Shown here: positions 7,179-12,465 of the stretch, piece by piece
How positions within the stretch are numbered: the stretch's first letter is position 1
Layout of the letters: each line of letters opens with the position of its first letter
Source of the DNA: DATFYM01 sp035315065
Lineage (GTDB): Bacteria; Acidobacteriota; Terriglobia; UBA7540
DNA length: 18,244 nt
Direction of reading: 5' to 3'
Assembly: GCA_035315065.1 (NCBI GenBank)
Contig: DATFYM010000024.1
Location: forward strand, 1-18,244
Made by a program: the position numbers and the translations under genes
Notes under the pieces: model-generated
Told to the model about the DNA's origin: nothing
The model's database searches: none
Seen by the model: only the letters and a program-made list of their open reading frames with translations

Positions 7179-7826
7179 TCAGTTCGAACCGCCATAGGCA
7201 AATTCGCTTGACCACTTTACGTCCCGCTCGGCTCCCGAACAAAGCGCCTCAATCGTGTCAGCAGCAATCAGGTGTGGTAGTGTGTCCTCGACGATGTGAC
7301 TTCGGAAACGTGTGAGCGGCTCCTTTAACAACGCACACATCAGGAGAGCATTGATATGTTTGTGGCCAATGACCAGAACCGATTCGCCGCAGAATGATAA
7401 CGCGGCGTCTCGTAACGCCTGTGCGGCGCGTTGCTGTGCAGCCTGCACCGTTTCGCTAGCGCCGGGTATTGCCAGGCATCCCGGATCAGATAGCCAGTTC
7501 GCAAACCCGGAGTTCTGATCTAAGAGCAGTTCCTTCACTTTCCTGCCTTCCCAGTTCCCGTGATCCAACTCACGCAGGTGCGGCGTACGGTAAACAGGCA
7601 ATTCCAATAATTCTCGATATTGCTGTGCCGTTTCGTCAGCTCGACGGGCGGTGCTACAGACGATACGAGACACGCCGAGATTACGGACAACAAGAGCGTT
7701 GGCTTTTGCCTCCTTAATACCAGTTTCGGAGAGGGGTAAATCAGCGGTACCTTGCAGGCGGCCTTCGACATTCCACGCCGTCTTGCAGTGTCGGGATAAA
7801 TAAATGGCGGCAAGCCTGCTATGCAT
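7179..7826 (-). CDS. Histidine phosphatase family protein (RHC variant)
   Basis: Member of the phosphoglycerate-mutase-like histidine phosphatase branch; substrate unknown, probably a small phosphomonoester such as a sugar phosphate. 215 residues from the ATG at 7826, preferred over an upstream GTG (7859) because GAGG lies 4 nt before it and the fold starts at once (LAAIYLSRHCKTAWN). The phospho-accepting His is residue 13. The usual RHG signature reads RHC here, Gly replaced by Cys. Other family features are present: GRLQGTADLPLSETGIKEA, CSTARRADETAQ (phosphate-binding Arg), the acid Glu in LRELDHGNWEGRK, and the second His in VLVIGHKHINALLM. It lies between the Tat-signal ORF and the glgP remnant before malQ. 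It could be a phosphoglycerate mutase-like or alpha-ribazole-phosphatase-like enzyme; sequence alone does not decide. Confidence 0.85.
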   Translation of the reverse strand: MHSRLAAIYLSRHCKTAWNVEGRLQGTADLPLSETGIKEAKANALVVRNLGVSRIVCSTARRADETAQQYRELLELPVYRTPHLRELDHGNWEGRKVKELLLDQNSGFANWLSDPGCLAIPGASETVQAAQQRAAQALRDAALSFCGESVLVIGHKHINALLMCALLKEPLTRFRSHIVEDTLPHLIAADTIEALCSGAERDVKWSSEFAYGGSN

Positions 7827-7912
7827 TCTGCCTCGTTTCGGTAACGTCGCTCGGGCCACCGTACGCCCACTTTATCGATTGTCCGCAACCTTTTCTGTCA
7901 TGGTTTCCCACT

Positions 7913-8137
7913 CTAAAATTTCACTAACGTCTCGAACGCATATGTCCACTGATGGCTTTGTGAATGCAACGCCGTTGTTGGGCCAAACACGGGATTATCG
8001 GCTCCGTCCCAACGGACTTCGGGACGAAAGTTAAGGAAACGTCTCGGCATGAAGTTCATTCCCCCTGTCAAACAGCGCGCTCCAACAGCAGCAAGCCCCT
8101 TCGTCTTCAAAAACTCGCGCCGCTTTATTTTCTTCAA
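7913..8137 (-). CDS. Short Tat-signal protein, probably truncated
   Basis: 74-codon ORF starting at TTG (8137) after a strong AAAGGAGG plus GGAG stretch, 34 bp downstream of the lactate racemase stop. The N-terminus MKKIKRREFLKTKGLAAVGA has the RREFLK twin-arginine motif, then a short weakly hydrophobic stretch and LTGGMNFMP, typical of the start of a Tat-exported enzyme. Only about 45 residues follow (HQWTYAFETLVKF at the end) and I recognise no domain. Tat substrates are normally folded, often cofactor-bearing proteins of several hundred residues, so this looks like the 5' stub of a decayed gene. Its ribosome site and frame are intact, so a short product may still be made. Partner and function are unknown. 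Confidence 0.5.
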   Translation of the reverse strand: MKKIKRREFLKTKGLAAVGARCLTGGMNFMPRRFLNFRPEVRWDGADNPVFGPTTALHSQSHQWTYAFETLVKF

Positions 8138-8171
8138 TAGCTCCTACCTCCTTTCAAGACTCTTGGCTCAT

Positions 8172-9443
8172 CTAACGCACGATTACGGCTAATCCATCAG
8201 GAATCACCGCGACCCTGGCGTTTCGGCCCTGAAGCTCATATGCACGGCGCAGCGCCTCGTCAAAGGAATTGGCATGCTCCATGTGCATGGCTCTGACTAT
8301 TTCGGGCTTAATCAAATCGGAGACCATGATGACGTGGTGACGATTGAGAATGCGCGCGAGCACCTGTGATTCCCATTGATCAGCGACCGTTTCATTGCGC
8401 CCGACATGCGATACGCGGTCCAGGAGTTCTTTTGGACTCTTAACCTGCGCCAGGTTGTTGTAAAAGCCTTGACCACCTGTGCCGTCCGACAGGCCGGCCA
8501 CCATGATGATGACCCCGTCCTCCTTGTTTGTGGCTTCGGCAGATGTAAGGCCTTTGACCGCTTGGTAAATGTTCTGGTCCAGAGGATAGCCGCCATTGGT
8601 GACAACCGTGACATCGCACCGGACTTTACTGACCGAAGCCAACGAGGTGAGAAATTGACAGCCTGCGGAGTGAGCTTGTTCCAGATCTCCTGAAAAGGAA
8701 GCAATAATGTCTCTGTCAGCGTTCAATATCACATTCACGATGAATTTCAGACCGGCGGTTTTCGCGGCATACAACATGTCTTTGTGAATGGGATTGTCCT
8801 GAAGGATGCCAGGGCGAGTGTTGGGAGAATTGATGAACTCGCCACAGTGGTTTGCCATGATGGTCTTGTAGGAGGAGATTCCGGGGAGCACCGATTTCCT
8901 GCCGCCCGAGAACCCGGCAAACAAGTGTGGCTCAATGAAGCCCTGCGCAAGCAGCAGGTCCGCTTCGGCTGCGACCCGGTTGACAATGCATTCTCCCCCG
9001 GATGGAAGCGTGCCGATTTTGACCATGGCGGCGTCATCGGTAGAAACGTGCATGACGATTTGTTCGTGATCCACGATCTCCTGCCCGTATTTATCGATCA
9101 ACTCCTGGCGCGTTGAAGGCCGATGAAAACCTGTTGCGACCAGAATCTTTACGTTCGCGTCCGGCTGCGCGGAGCGAATACGCCGGAGCAGGATGGGCGT
9201 AATGATATTGGAAGGCACGGGTCGGGTGTGGTCGGAGCTTACAATGACGATATTGTTCTTCCCCCCTACAAGCTCCTCGAGTTTGGGAGAGCTAATTGGA
9301 TTGTCCAGTGACGCTTCGACCAGTTGCTGCTGCGACTTATCCGGTCGATAGGACTCCACTTTTGAAACCAGCGACGCGACAAAGTTCCGATCGTCAATTT
9401 CCACGGCAACGGTTTTTTTGTCGTACGGCAACTCAAATCTCAT
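8172..9443 (-). CDS. larA: LarA-type nickel-dependent lactate racemase (DUF2088)
   Basis: Predicted racemase or epimerase of 2-hydroxyacids using the covalent nickel-pincer nucleotide cofactor. 423 residues, the usual LarA length. Residues known to matter in Lactobacillus plantarum LarA are present one position earlier: Asp71 and Arg74 in SSDHTRPVP, His107 in ATGFHRPS, His173 in FIEPHLFAGFSGG, the cofactor-tethering Lys183 in GGRKSVLPG, and His199 in MANHCGEF. The C-terminal domain carries VTNGGYPLDQNIYQAVKG. Start ATG at 9443 has GGAGGAG directly upstream, only 10 bp after the DedA-rhodanese stop, so they are co-transcribed. The cofactor genes larB, larC and larE are not in the window. DUF2088 members act on several 2-hydroxyacids, so lactate is the likely but unproven substrate; it would suit a fermentative sugar pathway. 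Confidence 0.88.
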   Translation of the reverse strand: MRFELPYDKKTVAVEIDDRNFVASLVSKVESYRPDKSQQQLVEASLDNPISSPKLEELVGGKNNIVIVSSDHTRPVPSNIITPILLRRIRSAQPDANVKILVATGFHRPSTRQELIDKYGQEIVDHEQIVMHVSTDDAAMVKIGTLPSGGECIVNRVAAEADLLLAQGFIEPHLFAGFSGGRKSVLPGISSYKTIMANHCGEFINSPNTRPGILQDNPIHKDMLYAAKTAGLKFIVNVILNADRDIIASFSGDLEQAHSAGCQFLTSLASVSKVRCDVTVVTNGGYPLDQNIYQAVKGLTSAEATNKEDGVIIMVAGLSDGTGGQGFYNNLAQVKSPKELLDRVSHVGRNETVADQWESQVLARILNRHHVIMVSDLIKPEIVRAMHMEHANSFDEALRRAYELQGRNARVAVIPDGLAVIVR

Positions 9444-9453
9444 CGCTCCTCCA

Positions 9454-10467
9454 TTAAGTACTCGAAGTGGTTAGGGCGTTCGTGTTTCGCTCTTCGACTA
9501 ATTTCGGCACGAAAAGCGGTAAATCCTGGGCCACAGGGAATCCCCGTTCCTGCCAAGCCTGAAGGCCCCCCGCAAGAGGTCGAACGCGGCGGAACCCCCG
9601 CCCGCGCATGGCCAGAGCCACGCGGGCGCTCGTGAACTCATGCGGACTATCGCAGTAAAGGACCATCTCGCGGTCGCGAGGGAGAGGAGCCCGCGTTTTG
9701 ATGTCGTAAGCTCTGTATTGTTCAAGCCGATGAGGATCGATGCGAACGGCACCGGGGATGCCCTGACGGTGGCGCGAATGCCCGCCCTGTAAATCGACAA
9801 TAAAGACCGGTTCGCCAGCGTCCAGCTTCCGCTTGAGCTCCTCTGGCGTGATCCGTGCCAATCGAAACTCGCGTATAAAGCGACACCACCGAGCCAGCTT
9901 AGGACCGAGGTAGATACACAGTCCAGCTAAGGCAACGATTACGAAAAGCTGTCCCATTCTGGCGGCGTAAGCGACCGCACGGTTCAGGTCTCGGCTGAAG
10001 GCGTAGCCGAGTCCGGCATAGGCGCATGACCAGAGGCTGACTCCCGCCGCGTCAAAGGCCAGGAAACGCAGGGGACGTATGCCGGATATCGCGGCTAAGG
10101 GAGGTGCAACCGCGTCCAAGCCCGGCACGAACTTGGCCACCAGCAGAACCGCAGGCTCATACTTGGCGAAGTTCTTTTTCGACTGGCGCTCGGCGCCATC
10201 CGGATCCGTCGCGAAGTGATGAATGAAGTGCAAGATCTTGTCGCCCCAGCGTCGACCGGCCTCGTACCACGCCCAGTCAGCCAGCATACTGGCCGGGACG
10301 GCGAGGCAGAGCGCGACGGCCAAACTCAACCTTCCGGAGCCTGCGAGTGCTCCGGCTGCCAGGAGAAACAGTACGGACGGTACGGGCAATCCCGCCTGGT
10401 TGGCGAATACCGCGGCGAAAAGGACCGAGTAGCCATGCTGTACAAGAAACTGGACAATAGAATTCAT
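9454..10467 (-). CDS. DedA-family membrane protein fused to rhodanese domain
   Basis: 337 residues in two parts. Residues 1-190 form a DedA/VTT membrane domain: hydrophobic segments near 14-60, 105-130, 135-158 and 172-190, with QAGLPVPSVLFLLAAGAL and AKFVPGLDAVAPPLAAISG, the latter a typical DedA block with its conserved Arg replaced by Lys. DedA proteins are implicated in phospholipid flipping and envelope homeostasis. Residues about 203-315 form a cytoplasmic rhodanese domain (ITPEELKRKLDAG, FIVDLQGGHSRHRQGIPGAV, LYCDSPHEFTSARVA, PLAGGLQAWQERGFPV) with a likely active-site Cys272 in a loop slightly longer than usual. Such fusions occur in many bacteria; the substrate is not known. The start at 10467 has only a weak ribosome site. 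It precedes larA by 10 bp and follows a glgP remnant. Confidence 0.88.
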   Translation of the reverse strand: MNSIVQFLVQHGYSVLFAAVFANQAGLPVPSVLFLLAAGALAGSGRLSLAVALCLAVPASMLADWAWYEAGRRWGDKILHFIHHFATDPDGAERQSKKNFAKYEPAVLLVAKFVPGLDAVAPPLAAISGIRPLRFLAFDAAGVSLWSCAYAGLGYAFSRDLNRAVAYAARMGQLFVIVALAGLCIYLGPKLARWCRFIREFRLARITPEELKRKLDAGEPVFIVDLQGGHSRHRQGIPGAVRIDPHRLEQYRAYDIKTRAPLPRDREMVLYCDSPHEFTSARVALAMRGRGFRRVRPLAGGLQAWQERGFPVAQDLPLFVPKLVEERNTNALTTSST

Positions 10468-10586
10468 AAAAGACTCAACCCCGTACTCAAAGTCCGCTTC
10501 CCTGGCGCTTCTCCCTCAAATTCGTTCGGCGCTGAGGAATAATCGCGGTCCGGTTACCTCGATCAAGGCTCATGCGTCGCTTCATT

Positions 10587-10690
10587 CGGTATTGACCAAA
10601 TCCCTGCGGCACCGGGCATGGTTTCACCTTCCAAATGTCGGCAGCGTATTCGGCGATGGTGCGGTCTCCGCCATCATCTCCGGCTCTTAC
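10587..10690 (-). pseudogene. Remnant of a glycogen phosphorylase 3' end (copy 2)
   Basis: The minus strand reads RAGDDGGDRTIAEYAADIWK then VKPCPVPQ, clearly the C-terminus of a glycogen phosphorylase (compare SSDRTIAEYAAEIWNVRPCP in the intact gene). The part upstream of the Asp-Arg pair is already degraded. It sits in the 254-bp gap between the DUF4136 gene and the DedA-rhodanese gene, with nothing of the other 800 phosphorylase residues. Similarity to the copy at 7.1 kb continues past the phosphorylase end (GGGATTTGGTCAATACCG). An ATG (ATGCCCGGTGCC) at the place used as malQ start in the other copy opens an 18-codon frame here. An open frame covers 10487-10831, but I regard it as this relic plus chance flanks. 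Confidence 0.82.
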
Positions 10691-10721
10691 CAGCGCTGCT
10701 TGCTCGTTCGTCCCTCGCCCC

Positions 10722-11261
10722 CTACTTATTGGGCTGAGGCGGGTAATTCTTAAAAAGCTTGGCCATAGCCTTTTGCAGGTTCCTGTAATTCTTATCCGGG
10801 TCTTTCTTGAGATCGATGGTCTTGCTGGCATCTCCGCGCCAGATCAGTTGCTTTCTTCCCGGGTCATACAGGTTCACCAGCAGCATCCCGACGGGAATGG
10901 TAGAAGTCTGGCCCTGCACTGTACCGTTGCCCCACGGGCCCCACCCGCCGAAGCCGCCGCCCGTGCCCCACAGGTTGACGCTCTTTTCCAGATCGATCGC
11001 AGCTTGGTAGCCGACGTAAAGGTCCGCGCCTTTCTCGACCTTCGTTAGGCCTTTCTGCGCGAGCTGTTCGTCGACTGACCGCTTAATCGCCTGGTCGATC
11101 AACTGATCCGGCACTCCGCCCGGGAGGTCGACCCATTGGTAGGTTTTGTACGCTGCAAAGTTGGTGCCTCGGTCATAGTTGTAGTGAACGTCCTGCCCAT
11201 GGACGCAAACGCCCATAAACAAAAAAGCCGGTAGAAATGTAAGCCACTTCGTGAATCTCAT
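10722..11261 (-). CDS. DUF4136 exported protein
   Basis: 179 residues from the ATG at 11261 (AAAGGAG 7 nt upstream). An N-terminal signal peptide (MRFTKWLTFLPAFLFMGVCV, cleavage probably around HGQ at 21-23) is followed by the DUF4136 pattern: VHYNYDRGTNFAAYKTYQWV near 25, a glycine-rich loop WGTGGGFGGWGPWGNG near 105, and the C-terminal block KQLIWRGDASKTIDLKKDP then LFKNYPPQP. DUF4136 proteins are small envelope proteins of unknown function, often lipoproteins; no lipobox Cys is seen at the cleavage site, so this one is probably periplasmic. The first 37 residues and 59 bp of upstream DNA are duplicated at the next gene but one (12220-12389). Confidence 0.82.
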   Translation of the reverse strand: MRFTKWLTFLPAFLFMGVCVHGQDVHYNYDRGTNFAAYKTYQWVDLPGGVPDQLIDQAIKRSVDEQLAQKGLTKVEKGADLYVGYQAAIDLEKSVNLWGTGGGFGGWGPWGNGTVQGQTSTIPVGMLLVNLYDPGRKQLIWRGDASKTIDLKKDPDKNYRNLQKAMAKLFKNYPPQPNK

Positions 11262-11320
11262 GGTAATTCTCCTTTCCGTTGTGCCGGCCGTCCGTTCCAC
11301 CAGAGCAAACTGGCCAGGTT
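11151..11320 (-). repeat. 170-bp direct repeat, copy A
   Basis: Matches 12220-12389 with 11 mismatches in 170 bp counted by eye, without gaps, in the same orientation. It covers 59 bp of upstream DNA with the ribosome site and codons 1-37 of the DUF4136 gene. The right end lies 5 bp from the stop of the HypC-like gene. The left end falls inside the DUF4136 coding region, which reads on smoothly as DUF4136, so this copy is probably the source. Confidence 0.93.
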
Positions 11321-11329
11321 GCGGCTCAT
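11258..11329 (-). other. Possible 23-codon linker ORF (hypC to DUF4136)
   Basis: An ATG at 11329 overlaps the TGA of the HypC-like gene (ATGA) and opens 23 codons (MSRNLASLLWW...) ending in a TGA that overlaps the DUF4136 ATG (again ATGA). This would let ribosomes pass from hypC to DUF4136 by re-initiation. In repeat copy B the same frame also ends in a TGA overlapping the start, though without an ATG. The protein has no recognisable features, so it may be chance. Confidence 0.25.
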
Positions 11330-11520
11330 GCTCGTCCTTTCGCTGAATTCACCTTACTGATCGCAAAGCCGACATACACCACGACGCAGTCTCCAATCCT
11401 GGGGTCGGCAATGTATTCCAGGCACGCCTCGCGGCTGATGCCGCCGTAATCGATTCTGCCCATTCTCATGCAGCGGGTTTCGTGGAGCTCAACAATCTTT
11501 CCGGGTATGGCAAGCCACAT
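11326..11520 (-). CDS. HypC-like protein lacking Cys2, short C-terminus
   Basis: 64 residues matching the HypC/HupF/HybG family, chaperones that carry the Fe(CN)2CO unit in [NiFe]-hydrogenase maturation. Features: MWLAIPGKIVEL at the start, MGRIDYGGISREACLEYI in the middle, RIGDCVVVYVGFAISKVN near the end. The family start is MCLAIPG and Cys2 is required for cofactor transfer; here codon 2 is TGG (Trp). The usual C-terminal helix is also short: it stops 14 residues after GFAIS-type sequence begins, while most relatives have about 70-90 residues. The stop lies 5 bp from the edge of the 170-bp repeat, so the tail may have been cut when the repeat formed. AAGGGGG upstream overlaps the preceding gene's stop. 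No other hyp or hydrogenase gene is present. Either decayed or doing something else. Confidence 0.85.
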   Translation of the reverse strand: MWLAIPGKIVELHETRCMRMGRIDYGGISREACLEYIADPRIGDCVVVYVGFAISKVNSAKGRA

Positions 11521-11535
11521 GGCGAATGGCCCCCT

Positions 11536-12330
11536 TCAGAGCCGGATGGCGTTCTCGAGGACGAAAGTCAGCCGCGTTTCGGATGGAATCTTCACGCGTT
11601 GGCCCTTGGTCAGGATTTCCGCTCCGGCGCCTGCCGCGGCGCCGGCTCCCAAGCCGATGGCGGCTCCTTTGCCGCCGCCGGCGATGGCCCCGATAATCGT
11701 GCCCAACGCCGCGGTGCCTCCAGCCACCTTGGCGGTGCGCGCGCCGCGCGAGGAGCTTTGCTCGGTGACCGTTTCCGTGTTGACGTCCACCATGCGGCCA
11801 TTCACTTTCAGGGACATCAGATCCACGGTGAGAGTCGTACGTCCGGTGAGTTTCCCGGATTCCGTGGCATCCACCAGCTTCACCACGACGTCGGCCCCGC
11901 GTGGAATCACGGTCTCACCGTTGATGACGACCGGTTCGTCCAGGCTCGCGGCGAATGTCTGTCCGACGGAGTTCCGTTCCGAGTCTACCCCGTCGATCAT
12001 GCGAATGACCAAGTTGGTGCCGGCCGGGAGCTCGATCGCGCCCGCGGCCGGCGATGTTTCAAGCTCACGCCGTTCCCGAGCGGCGTCAAATTCAATGCGC
12101 AGGATGTCCGCGACGTCCAGCGTCTGGATCTGATTGCCGGTCTCGATCTTTACCCCGCGCGGCGAACCGCCCAGGTAAGTGCCCTCGATTACCTGGCCGT
12201 TCTTGAGCGTCACAGTGTCCGCTGCAAAGTTGGTGCCTCGGTCATAGTTGTCGTGAACATCCTGCCCATGGACGCTAACGACCATGAACAATAAAGCCGG
12301 TAGAAATGTAAGCCACTTCGTGAATCTCAT
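11536..12330 (-). CDS. Chimeric exported glycine-zipper protein
   Basis: 264 residues from the ATG at 12330. Residues 1-37 (signal peptide MRFTKWLTFLPALLFMVVSV, then VHDNYDRGTNFAA) are a near-copy of the DUF4136 protein's N-terminus. From residue 38 the sequence changes to an unrelated exported protein: DTVTLKNGQVIEGTYLGG and KIETGNQIQTLDVADILRIE (a small beta domain), LPAGTNLVIRMIDGVDS near 101, VIPRGADVVVKLVDATESG near 141, a glycine zipper GTIIGAIAGGGKGAAIGLGA near 210, and IPSETRLTFVLENAI at the end. Similar beta-rich, glycine-zipper proteins are common in Acidobacteria with no established role. The signal peptide keeps its basic start and hydrophobic core, so export probably still works. 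The gene ends 15 bp before the HypC-like start and begins 135 bp after glgP. Confidence 0.8.
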   Translation of the reverse strand: MRFTKWLTFLPALLFMVVSVHGQDVHDNYDRGTNFAADTVTLKNGQVIEGTYLGGSPRGVKIETGNQIQTLDVADILRIEFDAARERRELETSPAAGAIELPAGTNLVIRMIDGVDSERNSVGQTFAASLDEPVVINGETVIPRGADVVVKLVDATESGKLTGRTTLTVDLMSLKVNGRMVDVNTETVTEQSSSRGARTAKVAGGTAALGTIIGAIAGGGKGAAIGLGAGAAAGAGAEILTKGQRVKIPSETRLTFVLENAIRL

Positions 12331-12389
12331 CGTAATTCTCCTTTCCGTTGTGCCGGCCGTCCGTTCCACCGGAGCGAACTGGCCCGGCT
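12220..12389 (-). repeat. 170-bp direct repeat, copy B
   Basis: Second copy of the block at 11151-11320 (offset 1069 bp, 11 mismatches). It gives the glycine-zipper gene its ribosome site, start codon, signal peptide and first 37 codons. The left boundary is the fusion point inside the gene (FAA then DTVTLKNG); the right boundary lies in the gap after glgP. Confidence 0.93.
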
Positions 12390-12465
12390 GGTGTTGGTTG
12401 GACGACTTCGAGGGACGAGCACTTTCTTTGTGAAAAGCGCATTGTTCGGCTTCCAATTGGACCTG

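Noticed and set aside
10487..10831. 114-codon minus-strand frame that could be called a hypothetical protein
   Set aside because: Its recognisable core is only the glgP C-terminus; the rest overlaps the DUF4136 gene in another frame and a spacer, so it is annotated as a remnant.
11482..12294. 270-codon plus-strand open frame
   Set aside because: Antisense to the glycine-zipper gene; the minus-strand product has a signal peptide, a glycine zipper and a ribosome site.
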